A DNA stretch of 64,000 bases from Rickettsiales bacterium (lineage in GTDB: Bacteria; Pseudomonadota; Alphaproteobacteria; Rickettsiales; UBA998). The DNA lies in contig JANQNR010000004.1 in NCBI GenBank assembly GCA_028279475.1, positions 124,001 through 188,000 on the forward strand. The letters are read 5' to 3'. Of the stretch, positions 53,615 to 63,918 are shown piece by piece (the first letter of the stretch is position 1; the number at the start of each line of letters is the position of its first letter). The notes below the pieces were generated by a model that saw only the letters and a list, made by a program, of their open reading frames with translations, had not been told where the DNA came from and made no database searches. Position numbers and translations under genes: made by a program.

Positions 53615-53697
53615 TATAGCACTTTAACTTTATGATCATACATGCATCACAGTTTTTCTATGTTGCCAATCAATCATAAAGTTAAGGTCGCGCTATA
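53615..53697. repeat. Palindromic intergenic element, copy B (83 bp)
   Basis: TATAGCACTTTAACTTTATGAT...ATCATAAAGTTAAGGTCGCGCTATA; overlaps the aceB stop codon. Confidence 0.85.
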
Positions 53698-55305
53698 CTG
53701 CGCCAAGACTTCATAGGCTGGTAATGTAAGGAACTCCGTGTAGTCTTCATTAAGCGTTTGCTGTTCCAGCATGTCTGCCGCTTGCTGATAGAGTCCGGCA
53801 GTGAATGTTGCTTCGCCCACTTGCGCGCGAATGGCGTCGAGTTCTTCGGCAATAAATGATTTTAGCATACTTGCATCGACATTACGCCCATCGTCGAGGC
53901 TTCCAGCCTCATGATGTACCCACTGCCACAACTGCGTACGGGAAATCTCCGCTGTGGCTGCATCTTCCATCAGGTTGAAGAGCGGCACACAACCGTTCCC
54001 CTCCATCCAGGCTGCCATATATTGGATGCACACATTGATATTATTTCGTACTCCGGCCTCAGTAATCGTCCCTTCCGGTACTTTCAGCAGGTCTTCCTGC
54101 GTAATATTCACATCATCCCGCGTATTTTCCACCTGATTTGGCGTGGGCATATGCTCATCAAAGATGCTCATGGCAATCGGAATCAGCCCCGGATGCGCTA
54201 CCCAGGTGCCGTCATGCCCCAGTTTCACCTCACGCAATTTATCTGCTTTCACCTTGGACATGGCGGCTTCATTCGCTGCTTCATCCCCCTTAATCGGAAT
54301 CTGCGGCGCCATCCCGCCCATCGCAAAGGCACCACGTTTATGGCAGGTTTGAATGAGTAATTCCGAGTAGGCGTTGAGGAAATGCGTCGTCATGGTGACT
54401 TGTGCCCGATCCGGCAGCACAAAGTCCGGGCGCTTATGGAACTTCTTGATATAACTAAAGATATAATCCCAGCGCCCGCAATTCAGCCCGGCAGCATAAT
54501 CCTTGAGTACATACAAAATTTCGTCCATTTCAAACACGGCCGTGATGGTCTCGATCAGCACCGTGGCTTTAGTCGTGCCATGCGGAATGCCCAGCGCCTC
54601 CTCGGAAAAGGCAAAAATCTTTGCCCATAGTGCCGCTTCTTCGCAGGATTCCAGCTTTGGCAGATAAAAGAACGGCCCGGTTTCATGCTCAGCCTGATAG
54701 GCTGCGTTATGGAAAAAGAAAATGCCGAAATCAAACAGCGCGCCTGCAATAGGCTTGCCATTAAATAACACATGCTTTTCCGGTAGGTGCCATCCTCTTG
54801 GTCGGACAATCAGCGTCGCAATATCCTCATTGAGCCGATAGTCTTTTCCTTCCGGCGAGGTATATTTCAGCTGATGGCGCACAGCATCACACAGTGCCGT
54901 ATGCCCTTCCACAACCTTGTCCCAGGTGGGGCTGAGTGAGTCTTCAAAATCCACCATGAACATCTTGGCACCAGAGTTCAACGCGTTGATGATCATCTTA
55001 GGTTCGGCAGGTCCGGTAATCTCTACACGCCGATCCTGCAATGCCAGCGGAATGGGATCAACCGTCCAGTTTCCGTCTCGAATGCCTTTGGTATCGTTGC
55101 GAAAATCCGGTAATTCACCCCGGTCAAATGCTTTTTGGCGCTGGGTACGCGTTTCCAGCAGCTCTAAACGCTCCTCGTCAAAATTTTCAACCAATTGCTG
55201 AACAAACGCCAGTGCATCTTCGCTTATCACGGAACGGTATTCGGATCGAACCGGGCAGGTTAACTCCAGACTTCCCGATGGTGATGATTGCTGCGCTAAT
55301 ACCAT
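53674..55305 (-). CDS. aceB: Malate synthase A
   Basis: FMVDFEDSLSPTWDKVVEGH, LIVRPRGWHLPEKHVLFNGKPIAGALFDFG; start trimmed from 55335 to ATG 55305. Confidence 0.95.
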   Translation of the reverse strand: MVLAQQSSPSGSLELTCPVRSEYRSVISEDALAFVQQLVENFDEERLELLETRTQRQKAFDRGELPDFRNDTKGIRDGNWTVDPIPLALQDRRVEITGPAEPKMIINALNSGAKMFMVDFEDSLSPTWDKVVEGHTALCDAVRHQLKYTSPEGKDYRLNEDIATLIVRPRGWHLPEKHVLFNGKPIAGALFDFGIFFFHNAAYQAEHETGPFFYLPKLESCEEAALWAKIFAFSEEALGIPHGTTKATVLIETITAVFEMDEILYVLKDYAAGLNCGRWDYIFSYIKKFHKRPDFVLPDRAQVTMTTHFLNAYSELLIQTCHKRGAFAMGGMAPQIPIKGDEAANEAAMSKVKADKLREVKLGHDGTWVAHPGLIPIAMSIFDEHMPTPNQVENTRDDVNITQEDLLKVPEGTITEAGVRNNINVCIQYMAAWMEGNGCVPLFNLMEDAATAEISRTQLWQWVHHEAGSLDDGRNVDASMLKSFIAEELDAIRAQVGEATFTAGLYQQAADMLEQQTLNEDYTEFLTLPAYEVLAQYSATLTL

Positions 55306-55331
55306 GTTCTGTTTCCCCCCTTGTTCCAAAT

Positions 55332-55475
55332 CCACTCCCCCCTTGCGGGGGAGTCAAAACAGGTAGACAATTACCTGTTCTGGTGGGGGGTTATAAACCT
55401 AGTAGCTACCCCTCACCGAATCGCCTTCAGATAAACATCTTCGGCTCTTCGACTCTCCCGCAAGGGGAGAGCGGA
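55332..55475. repeat. Composite palindromic region upstream of aceB
   Basis: Three hairpins: actccccccttgcgggggagt, aacaggta-gacaat-tacctgtt, ctctcccgcaaggggagag; outer two are related and inverted. Confidence 0.6.
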
Positions 55476-55601
55476 TGAAACGTTGATTACTTTTTCTACG
55501 GGCACCATATCAATCGTTTTCCTTACGGGCAAGGGTTTATGTGCACCGCAACACTGTTGTTGCCATTGCTATCAATAGAAATATTCCAGCAAAACCGGCA
55601 T

Positions 55602-55632
55602 AAAAAAAATCCCCACGCAAGGCAGGGATTAA
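55602..55632 (-). terminator. Rho-independent terminator for 55668..55820
   Basis: Minus strand reads aatccctgccttgcgtggggatttttttt. Confidence 0.65.
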
Positions 55633-55667
55633 AGCCATTCAGAACAAAGAGGCTCCTGAGAACCTAA

Positions 55668-55820
55668 CTATTCTTCGTCCTTTTGCTGTTTGGCGTACTC
55701 AGCCATTAGTCTCAACCCTACACGAAACGCTTCTTCCTCGGTTATACCAAGTTTGTCGGCAATTTGCTTTAGATCACGCGCATCGTCAGGGTCGACTTGG
55801 AATCTATATGTTTTAGCCAT
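55668..55820 (-). CDS. Small ribbon-helix-helix/antitoxin-like protein (50 aa), not in supplied ORF track
   Basis: MAKTYRFQVDPDDARDLKQIADKLGITEEEAFRVGLRLMAEYAKQQKDEE*; RHH-like pattern; terminator downstream. Confidence 0.7.
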   Translation of the reverse strand: MAKTYRFQVDPDDARDLKQIADKLGITEEEAFRVGLRLMAEYAKQQKDEE

Positions 55821-55870
55821 GGCTTTTATTCTGATAAAGAAACTTAATAATAACCAATATTATTGGCTTG

Positions 55871-58558
55871 TCAATTTTTGGCCTTATATGCTCCGGATGA
55901 AAGCACCGCCTGCGCTGCTGCCAAACGGGCGATGGGCACGCGATAGGGGGAGCAGGAGACGTAATCCAGCCCTGTGTGCTGACAAAACAGGATGGAAGCC
56001 GGGTCGCCGCCATGCTCACCGCAAATGCCCAGCTTCATGTTAGGATGCACATCGCGCCCACGCTCAGCGGCCAGTGCAACCAATTCACCCACACCATCCA
56101 CATCCAGTGACACGAAAGGATTGGCCGGCATAATCCCGGCACGCTTATAATGCCCTAGGAACCCACCAGCATCATCGCGGGAAATACCAAACGTCGTTTG
56201 TGTCAGGTCATTGGTACCAAAGCTGAAGAACTGCGCTGAACGGGCAATTTCCCCGGCACGCAACGCAGCACGGGGCAACTCAATCATCGTACCCACTAGG
56301 TAATCCAGTGTCTTATCCGTCTCTTCAAATACCTGTCGGGCAGTATTGTCAATGACTTGCTTAAGCGCATCAAACTCACGCCGTCCTGTTACCAGCGGCA
56401 CCATAATCTCCGGGATAACCGGTGCTGTCGCTTGACGGGATGCTTCCAGTGCCGCCTCAATGATCGCACGGGTCTGCATAGCATAGATTTCCGGATAGGT
56501 AATTCCTAGCCTACATCCTCTGTGCCCTAGCATTGGGTTAGTTTCCCGTAATGCAATGACACGTTCTTCTACCTTCCGTACCGAAATACCAAACAGCTTT
56601 GCTAGTTCTTCCATATCCTCCGGTGTATGCGGCAGGAACTCATGCAGCGGCGGGTCAAGCAGGCGAATCGTCACCGGCAGTCCGGCCATCGCCCCAAATA
56701 AGCCAATAAAATCATCCCGCTGCATTGGCAGCAGTTTGGCCAATGCCACCTCGCGCTCCTCCAGCGATTCCGCCAGAATCATTTCTCGCATGGCAACGAT
56801 ACGATCCCCTTCAAAGAACATATGCTCGGTGCGGCACAACCCAATCCCTTCAGCGCCAAACTCCCGCGCCAATGTGGCATCCTGCGACGTATCAGCATTG
56901 GTACGCACCTGCATGCTACGCACCTCATCTGCCCAGCTCATCAGCTCAGAGAAATCACCTGACAAATTGGGCTGCACGGTCGCTACCTCTCCGGCAATGA
57001 CTTCTCCGGCGGAACCGTCAATGGTCAGAATATCTCCGGCCTGAAACAGGTGGGAACCGATACGCAGAGTTTTTGCCTGATAATCAATATGCAACGCAGA
57101 TGCGCCGGACACACAGGGCTTGCCCATCCCCCGTGCTACTACAGCGGCATGGGAGGTCATCCCTCCCCGCGCTGTCAGGATGCCTTCCGCTAAGTGCATC
57201 CCATGAATATCGTCCGGGCTGGTCTCAATTCGTACCAGAATCACCTTGTCACCCCGGCGAGTATGGGCTTCCGCTTCTTCCGAGGAAAAGACGAGTTGTC
57301 CGGATGCCGCCCCCGGTGAAGCAGGCAACCCCTTCGTGACCACCAGCTTGTCTGCCTCAGGGTCGAGGGTGGGGTGCAGGAGTTGATCGAGCATGAGTGG
57401 ATCCACACGCAATAACGCTTCTTCCTTGTCAATCACGCCTTCGCGTACCATGTCGGCAGCAATGCGGATGGCGGCAGCGGCGGTGCGCTTGCCGGTACGG
57501 GTCTGAAGCATCCAGAGCTTGCCATTTTGCACCGTAAACTCAATATCCTGCATATCGCGGTAATGCGCTTCCAGCGTTGTGAATGCCTGCGTCAGTTGTG
57601 CATACACATCCGGCATCACCTCTTCCATGGCAGGTAAATCACTGTCCGGCTCTTTCGCGGCAATCGTAAGCGGTTGCGGGGTGCGAATCCCGGCGACGAC
57701 ATCTTCCCCCTGCGCATTGACCAGAAACTCACCATACCAGGCTTTCTCACCGGTGGACGGGTTACGGGTAAACGCCACACCGGTTGCGCAATCCTCGCCC
57801 ATATTGCCAAAGACCATCGCCTGTACATTGACCGCCGTGCCCCAATCTTCGGGAATGTCATGCAGGTCGCGGTACGTGATCGCGCGTTGGTTCATCCAGG
57901 AATCAAACACCGCGACAATCGCTCCCCAGAGCTGTTCATGCACATCCTGCGGAAACGGCGCACCGGTGGACTGTTCGACACGCTCTTTGAACTGCCCGAC
58001 TAGCTCTTTCAAATCCTCTGCCGTCAGTTCGGTATCAAGCAGATAACCGCGATCAAACTTCAGATTTTCCAGCAATTCCTCGAAATAATAATGTGCGACG
58101 CCGAGCACGACATCGCCATACATCTGGATGAAGCGGCGATAGCTGTCATAGGCAAAGCGGGGATTGCCGGTAAGCTGTGCCAGCCCTTCCACGGTTTCGT
58201 CATTCAGGCCGAGATTCAGCACCGTATCCATCATCCCCGGCATGGAAGCACGCGCGCCGGAACGCACCGACACCAGTAGCGGGTTGGCGGCATCACCAAA
58301 ACTCATGCCGGTTTGTTGTTCAATGCCCGCCAGCGCCGTTTCCACCTGTGAAGGCAGGTCAGGCGGTAGGGTGTTAGCCTGCGCGTAATAGGCGATACAG
58401 ACCTCGGTGGTGATGGTAAAGCCGGGCGGCACCGGCAGCCCCAGCGCACTCATTTCCGCCAGGTTCGCTCCCTTCCCGCCGAGCAGGTCACGCATCGACG
58501 CATCGCCCTGCGCTTCTCCGTTGCCGAAGGTATAGACATGCTGTGTGGTCATAAGCAT
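55871..58558 (-). CDS. ppdK: Pyruvate, phosphate dikinase (start could be 58552)
   Basis: [77 protein letters not shown]. Confidence 0.97.
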   Translation of the reverse strand: MLMTTQHVYTFGNGEAQGDASMRDLLGGKGANLAEMSALGLPVPPGFTITTEVCIAYYAQANTLPPDLPSQVETALAGIEQQTGMSFGDAANPLLVSVRSGARASMPGMMDTVLNLGLNDETVEGLAQLTGNPRFAYDSYRRFIQMYGDVVLGVAHYYFEELLENLKFDRGYLLDTELTAEDLKELVGQFKERVEQSTGAPFPQDVHEQLWGAIVAVFDSWMNQRAITYRDLHDIPEDWGTAVNVQAMVFGNMGEDCATGVAFTRNPSTGEKAWYGEFLVNAQGEDVVAGIRTPQPLTIAAKEPDSDLPAMEEVMPDVYAQLTQAFTTLEAHYRDMQDIEFTVQNGKLWMLQTRTGKRTAAAAIRIAADMVREGVIDKEEALLRVDPLMLDQLLHPTLDPEADKLVVTKGLPASPGAASGQLVFSSEEAEAHTRRGDKVILVRIETSPDDIHGMHLAEGILTARGGMTSHAAVVARGMGKPCVSGASALHIDYQAKTLRIGSHLFQAGDILTIDGSAGEVIAGEVATVQPNLSGDFSELMSWADEVRSMQVRTNADTSQDATLAREFGAEGIGLCRTEHMFFEGDRIVAMREMILAESLEEREVALAKLLPMQRDDFIGLFGAMAGLPVTIRLLDPPLHEFLPHTPEDMEELAKLFGISVRKVEERVIALRETNPMLGHRGCRLGITYPEIYAMQTRAIIEAALEASRQATAPVIPEIMVPLVTGRREFDALKQVIDNTARQVFEETDKTLDYLVGTMIELPRAALRAGEIARSAQFFSFGTNDLTQTTFGISRDDAGGFLGHYKRAGIMPANPFVSLDVDGVGELVALAAERGRDVHPNMKLGICGEHGGDPASILFCQHTGLDYVSCSPYRVPIARLAAAQAVLSSGAYKAKN

Positions 58559-58711
58559 TTTTTATCTGAAATCATGGGGTTATGACACCGTTTTCTGCAT
58601 GAACAGGCGTGATCTTATTTTAACCATTTGAAAAAACACCAGAGATTGTGTATAATGGTCGGGATTTTCGATTGTTATTTATCTAAAGTCCTTAAGGACT
58701 GTTTTTCTATC

Positions 58712-59155
58712 ATGAACAGACTATTTTGTCTCTCTGGCCTTTCTGCTGTTTTGCTTTTGAGTGCGCCGTTTTCGGCTGTCGCTCAGTTTCAAAGAAGCAG
58801 AGAACCAGTTGTCCTCCGTGGCAGCTGCGCTGGGGAAAGCTGGGCGGCTCACATCGGTGCCAGAAAATACGGTAATGGTGCATGGCATCCCACGTACAGT
58901 GTCAAGGGAACAGGTCAACTGTTTTCTAACTTACATAGTGATGGGCAGGGTTTTGTATCAGGTGAGAGCCTGTCAAATCCCGCGTTTGAAATGACTGTGC
59001 GTTATAGTGGTACAGTCGTCATAACTTGTTATGATGAACATCAGGCCACATATAATCCCAATACTGGCCATTACAAACTCGGTAATGGCCCCTTGAAAAA
59101 AGGGCGAGCAGTGATGCCACCCCCATCAAGGCGAGAGACACAAATCGAAATCTAA
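58712..59155 (+). CDS. Hypothetical secreted protein
   Basis: MNRLFCLSGLSAVLLLSAPFSAVAQ signal peptide; start trimmed from 58628. Confidence 0.65.
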   Translation: MNRLFCLSGLSAVLLLSAPFSAVAQFQRSREPVVLRGSCAGESWAAHIGARKYGNGAWHPTYSVKGTGQLFSNLHSDGQGFVSGESLSNPAFEMTVRYSGTVVITCYDEHQATYNPNTGHYKLGNGPLKKGRAVMPPPSRRETQIEI

Positions 59156-59248
59156 TGGCATGCGCCTACGTTATCCCCCCGGATAGCCAGGCCATGCTAT
59201 TTTTTTTTGTCTGATTTCCATGTTCAATGGAAATCAGTATTGTGTGAT

Positions 59249-59303
59249 TGTCATGCCGTCGAATGACGGCATCCGGCCAGACCCCGGCATTCGCCAGGGT
59301 GAC
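59249..59303 (-). repeat. Dispersed GC-rich palindromic repeat, short copy
   Basis: Reverse complement gtcaccctggcgaatgccggggtctggccggatgccgtcattcgacggcatgaca; lacks the ~28-bp insert of the 24091 copy. Confidence 0.85.
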
Positions 59304-59328
59304 AAGTATATGGACTTCATTTTAGTAT

Positions 59329-60255
59329 TCAAACCGTACCAAGTCCGTGTTGTTTTCCATGACGCCGATACTCCGAAAACCGCTTGAACACCGCCACGCC
59401 AATGATCCAGGCGATTTCACCCATTACCGTAAAGACCGTCGTGGTCGCGGAGAAGTACAAAGCGGCGATTCCGGCGCTCAGTGCGATATTATTCGTGCCG
59501 GAACAAATGGCATAGGTGGTTTTCTCCCGCGCAGGCATGGAGAAGGCATACAACCAGCCGAACACATATAATAAGGCGAACAATCCGCACGCGACTGCCA
59601 GCGCCCACAGCACCTCCTGCGGATAATCAAAGATATAACTCCGTTGCAGGGCAATCACCAATGCCGCCATGACACCCAGCAATAGCGTCGTCGCCGCCTG
59701 TGATTCACGGCTGATCCAGCGTTTCACCGGCGCGATCCGCCGCGCGATCAGGAAATACAGCGATGCCGGTAAAAATACGCTGAGTGCCAGCGTAATCAAC
59801 ATGCGCCCCGCATCAAGCGGCACATCATTGCCTGAAAGCAGCCATAGCATGAACGGCACGGTGAGCGGGGTCATGGCATTGGTCACTACGGTTGCCGCCA
59901 GTGAAATCGACGGGTTGCCCCCGGTCAGGTTGGCCATGGCAGTGGACGCCACACCCACCGGCATCAACGCCACCAGCAAAATGCCCAGCGCATAATCCGG
60001 CACGACCTGCAATGCCAGATAATAGAGCAATGCCGGCACCAGAAAAAACCGTACCACAAAGAACAGGAAGGCTGCGCGCCTGTCAAACCCACGAATCTCC
60101 TCCAGCGAAACACGTGAACAGGAGAAGAAAATCACCATTGAGATGGCGATAATCGGGGCATAGGCAGGCAGGTGATCCAGTCCGGGCACATATAACCCTG
60201 CTACAATGCCCAGCAGCAGGATGAAGGTAAAGTTACGTTCGATCAGGGCGCGCAT
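59329..60255 (-). CDS. Bile acid:sodium symporter (BASS)-like transporter
   Basis: MPVGVASTAMANLTGGNPSISLAATVVTNAMTPLTVPFML; ICSGTNNIALSAGIAALYF; start trimmed to ATG 60255. Confidence 0.75.
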   Translation of the reverse strand: MRALIERNFTFILLLGIVAGLYVPGLDHLPAYAPIIAISMVIFFSCSRVSLEEIRGFDRRAAFLFFVVRFFLVPALLYYLALQVVPDYALGILLVALMPVGVASTAMANLTGGNPSISLAATVVTNAMTPLTVPFMLWLLSGNDVPLDAGRMLITLALSVFLPASLYFLIARRIAPVKRWISRESQAATTLLLGVMAALVIALQRSYIFDYPQEVLWALAVACGLFALLYVFGWLYAFSMPAREKTTYAICSGTNNIALSAGIAALYFSATTTVFTVMGEIAWIIGVAVFKRFSEYRRHGKQHGLGTV

Positions 60256-60259
60256 GCAT

Positions 60260-62323
60260 TCACCCCTCCACCTGCGAAAAATCAGCGACACGACGCAGCA
60301 AGCTACGCAACGCTGCCAGTATCTGCAGGCGATTGGCACGTATCTCCGCCGCTTCTGCATTCACGGTTACCTGTTCAAAGAACGCGTCCAGAGGCGAGCG
60401 CAATGCTGCCAAATGCTGCATGGCCTCAGCGTAATCTTCTTTCTCCAATGCATCATTCACTTTAGGCGTGATCACACTAAGCGTCTTGACCAGCAAGGTT
60501 TCTTCCGTCTGTTGCAGGGCATCGTCATCATAGTCACCATCATAGGTACACTTGTCTTTCTGTTCTTCCTTGCGCAAAATATTGGATGCCCGCTTACACG
60601 CAGCCATGACGTGTGCTCCTTCATCGCCTTCCAGGAAAGCCTGTAATGCCGTCACGCGAGCGACCAGACGTACGGTGTCGTCATCCTCTGCGTCAGCGAA
60701 TACGGCGTCAATGACATCATGCCGCATCCCCTCTTCCCGCAACATCACCGCCAGGCGATCCCGCAAGAATGCGGCAATCTGTACCTGCGTCTCTTCTGAC
60801 GATTGCAGTGCCTTAAAGGGTGCCGATGCCTTGGGCAAAATGAGTGACAGCGGAATACGCAGCTGGTGAGTGCGCAGGATACGCAGTACACCCAGCGCCG
60901 CGCGGCGTAGAGCAAACGGATCCTTGGAACCAGTCGGCGCTTCCCCGGCGGCGAACAACCCGCACAGACTATCCAGCTTGTCGGCCAGTGACAGTGCCAT
61001 TGCCACGGCTCCTTGTGGCACTTCATCATCACGCCCGGCAGGCTTGTAATGGTCGCGGATAGCGTCGGCTACCTCGTTCGGCTCTCCCTGATCCAGTGCA
61101 TAATAACGCCCCATCACGCCTTGCAGTTCCGGGAACTCGCCTACCATACCGGTGACCAGATCGGCTTTACATAAATCGGCGGCTCGCGACACCTGTGTCA
61201 GATTGGCATGGGGAATAAAGACCGCCAGTGATTGCGCCAATGGGGAGATACGCTCCACCTTTTCCTGCATCGTACCCAGGCGCTTATGGAATACCATCGA
61301 AGCCAGCCCTTCTGCCCAGTCTTCCAGCGGCTTCTTACGATCTTGTTCGTAATAAAACGCACCATCTTCCAGCCGCGCCTTCAACACGCACTCATTCCCG
61401 GCAATGATTTGCTCGCCGCCGTCCGGTGCTTCGATGTTGGCAATGGTAATGAAACGGTTGGTGACAGTGCCTTGCGCATCCAACAGTGCAAAATATTTCT
61501 GATGATGACGCATTTCCAGCACCAGCACTTCCGGCGGGAGACGCAGATAAGCGGCATCAAACTGCCCCATCAACGCGACCGGCCATTCCACAAGCCCCGT
61601 GACTTCATCAAGCAGCCCTGTATCTTCCTTCAGAGTAAGTCGTTCTTTCTCCGCCAGCGCTTTAGCCTGCTTCAGGATCAATGCCCGGCGCGCATCGGCA
61701 TCGGCGCGAACATGCGCCTGTTCCAGCGACGCAGTATAGTCCTCTGGAGTGGCAAGCGTAATGGCACCTTCTGCCATGAATCGGTGTCCGAACGTGGTAT
61801 TGCTCGCCTGAAGATGTTCCCATTGCAGCGGCACCACCTGATTGCCAAGCAAACAGGCGATACTACGTAGCGGGCGCACCCAGGCACGGCTATGCTCACC
61901 CCAGCGCATGGATTTCGGCCAATGAAACCCTTGCAGTACCGGCTCAATGACCTCTTTCAATGCCTCAATAGCAGGCTTTCCTTTTTGTTCGGTGACCGCA
62001 AAATAGACATCATCTTTGCCGATGCTCCGTACTTCCAGTGCTTCACGGCTTAAACCCACCGACTTGCAGAATCCCTCGATGGCTTTCTCGGGGGCTGAGG
62101 TTTTAGGACCTTTGCGTTCCACTGTCAGGTCAGGCTGCACATCTGGCACCGCATCAATGGTCAGCGCCAGGCGCCGGGGCGTGACATAGGAACGTACCTC
62201 ACCACCTTCCAACCGTGCTTCCTGCAGACCTCCGGTAATCCCGGCTACCAACTGCTCCATGGCGGTACGCTGCATACGGGCAGGGATTTCTTCACAGTGT
62301 AATTCCAGCAACAGGGCAGGCAT
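60260..62323 (-). CDS. glyS: Glycyl-tRNA synthetase beta subunit
   Basis: ALLLELHCEEIPARMQRTAMEQL, FHWPKSMRWGEHSRAWVRPLRSI. Confidence 0.96.
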   Translation of the reverse strand: MPALLLELHCEEIPARMQRTAMEQLVAGITGGLQEARLEGGEVRSYVTPRRLALTIDAVPDVQPDLTVERKGPKTSAPEKAIEGFCKSVGLSREALEVRSIGKDDVYFAVTEQKGKPAIEALKEVIEPVLQGFHWPKSMRWGEHSRAWVRPLRSIACLLGNQVVPLQWEHLQASNTTFGHRFMAEGAITLATPEDYTASLEQAHVRADADARRALILKQAKALAEKERLTLKEDTGLLDEVTGLVEWPVALMGQFDAAYLRLPPEVLVLEMRHHQKYFALLDAQGTVTNRFITIANIEAPDGGEQIIAGNECVLKARLEDGAFYYEQDRKKPLEDWAEGLASMVFHKRLGTMQEKVERISPLAQSLAVFIPHANLTQVSRAADLCKADLVTGMVGEFPELQGVMGRYYALDQGEPNEVADAIRDHYKPAGRDDEVPQGAVAMALSLADKLDSLCGLFAAGEAPTGSKDPFALRRAALGVLRILRTHQLRIPLSLILPKASAPFKALQSSEETQVQIAAFLRDRLAVMLREEGMRHDVIDAVFADAEDDDTVRLVARVTALQAFLEGDEGAHVMAACKRASNILRKEEQKDKCTYDGDYDDDALQQTEETLLVKTLSVITPKVNDALEKEDYAEAMQHLAALRSPLDAFFEQVTVNAEAAEIRANRLQILAALRSLLRRVADFSQVEG

Positions 62324-62679
62324 TAATAGGCAGCCTCAAGGCTGTTTATGCCCTGTAATTGTACCACAACCGGCTCATGGAACCCGGCATCTTCTTCAGT
62401 CATCTGTAAAAAGGCGCAGATAATCACCAGATCGCCTCGCTGCACCAACCGTGCCGCTGCACCATTGACGACAATCTCACCACTGCCTTCCGGGGCAGGA
62501 ATCACATACGTCGAAAAGCGCTCGCCATTATTGATATTCAGTACGTCGACTCGCTCATTGGGCAGGAAGCCTGCGGCATCCATCAGCGTCTTGTCGATCC
62601 CGATCGATCCTTCATACTCCAGATCACTGGCCGTTACCACCGCCCGGTGCAATTTCGATTTCAGCATGGTCAAAAACAT
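62323..62679 (-). CDS. panD: Aspartate 1-decarboxylase
   Basis: [59 protein letters not shown] self-cleavage site; start trimmed from 62739. Confidence 0.95.
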   Translation of the reverse strand: MFLTMLKSKLHRAVVTASDLEYEGSIGIDKTLMDAAGFLPNERVDVLNINNGERFSTYVIPAPEGSGEIVVNGAAARLVQRGDLVIICAFLQMTEEDAGFHEPVVVQLQGINSLEAAY

Positions 62680-63584
62680 CAGGCCACCTCCTTTTCCTCT
62701 ACAGATGGTATAGCGCCTTCCAGGTAGACCTCGCAACATCCTTTTGCCAGTGCGCGCACTCTGGCAATATAAGCGGCACGTTCCGTGACACCAATCACGC
62801 CACGCGCATCCAGAAGGTTAAAAATATGTGACGCCTTGAGACAATAATCATAGGCCGGAAGCGCCAACCCTTTCTCCAGTGTGGCATTGCATTCCTTTTC
62901 GGCATCGTCGAAATGCGAAAACAGCATGTCCGTATTGGCGTATTCCAGGTTATAGGTCGAACATTCCACCTCGTTGCGATGGAACACATCGCCGTAGGTA
63001 AAAGACGGCTTGCCTGCTTGCGGTGTATTCCACTGTAAATCATAAACATTCTCAACACCCTGAATATACATGGCCAGACGCTCGACCCCGTAGGTCAGTT
63101 CCCCTGTGACCGGTTTGCACTCAAACCCGCCCACCTGTTGAAAATAGGTGAATTGCGTCACTTCCATCCCGTCGCACCAGACTTCCCAGCCCAGCCCCCA
63201 GGCACCCAGTGTCGGGCTTTCCCAGTCATCCTCTACAAAGCGAATATCATGGGTCTGTAAATCGATGCCCAGTGCTTCCAGACTGCCGAGATACAGCTCC
63301 TGAATGTCCTCCGGTGAGGGCTTGAGCACCACCTGAAACTGGTAATAATGCTGTAGCCGGTTGGGGTTTTCACCGTAGCGCCCATCGGTGGGGCGTCGGG
63401 ATGGCTGCACATAGGCGGCATTCCAGGCATCCGGTCCCAGTGCCCGCAGGGTCGTCGCCGGGTGGAACGTCCCTGCCCCCACCTCAATGTCATAGGGTTG
63501 CAGGATGACACAACCACGCTGCGCCCAGTAGCGCTGGAGCGTAAGGATGATGTCCTGAAAGGCAAAGGGCGTGGTGGGAGTCAT
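62679..63584 (-). CDS. glyQ: Glycyl-tRNA synthetase alpha subunit
   Basis: [83 protein letters not shown]. Confidence 0.98.
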   Translation of the reverse strand: MTPTTPFAFQDIILTLQRYWAQRGCVILQPYDIEVGAGTFHPATTLRALGPDAWNAAYVQPSRRPTDGRYGENPNRLQHYYQFQVVLKPSPEDIQELYLGSLEALGIDLQTHDIRFVEDDWESPTLGAWGLGWEVWCDGMEVTQFTYFQQVGGFECKPVTGELTYGVERLAMYIQGVENVYDLQWNTPQAGKPSFTYGDVFHRNEVECSTYNLEYANTDMLFSHFDDAEKECNATLEKGLALPAYDYCLKASHIFNLLDARGVIGVTERAAYIARVRALAKGCCEVYLEGAIPSVEEKEVA

Positions 63585-63644
63585 AGGTCAGCTATAGCGC
63601 GGAATTAAGGGGGATGCAACGAGTGATGTAGGAATCCTATACAC

Positions 63645-63674
63645 AAAAAAAATCCCCATGAAATCAGAGGGGGA
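63645..63674 (-). terminator. Rho-independent terminator for 63706..63918
   Basis: Minus strand reads atccccctctgatttcatggggatttttttt. Confidence 0.7.
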
Positions 63675-63705
63675 TGCAACAATGCTATGAATTAGTTAGC
63701 TATGA

Positions 63706-63918
63706 TTATCTGTCAACAACTACTCGTCTAATCAATGCAAACCAGAATAAAACTGATAGGGAGAGCCCTATCACTCCTGCTTTGTTTGCATCCACAGACA
63801 CTTGAAATTGTGCTAACTCAGCTAATCGTAGCAGCGCAACCAAGGGTAGGTACGCGTATACAATTGCCATTGCAGCGGCAAGTACTAATACAACAAATAG
63901 CTCTTTTAATGTCAGCAT
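63706..63918 (-). CDS. Hypothetical small membrane protein (70 aa)
   Basis: Two hydrophobic segments (LFVVLVLAAAMAIVYAYLPLVALL, AGVIGLSLSVLFWFALI); terminator follows. Confidence 0.6.
   Translation of the reverse strand: MLTLKELFVVLVLAAAMAIVYAYLPLVALLRLAELAQFQVSVDANKAGVIGLSLSVLFWFALIRRVVVDR

Noticed and set aside
57241-57293. gtcaccccggcga match inside ppdK suggesting a third dispersed repeat copy
   Set aside because: Only a short match; the segment encodes the conserved PpdK sequence [21 protein letters not shown].
56556-58046. Plus-strand ORFs opposite ppdK
   Set aside because: Ser/Thr/Pro-rich antisense translations of a confidently identified gene.
63594-63620. ctatagcgcggaattaagg as a further palindromic element end
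   Set aside because: Shares only the terminal 9-mer with the TATAGC family; no complementary arm found nearby.
63607-63681. Direct repeat gggggatgcaac (two copies) as CRISPR-like or att-like sites
   Set aside because: Only two 12-nt copies, one within a terminator; no array, integrase or cas genes.
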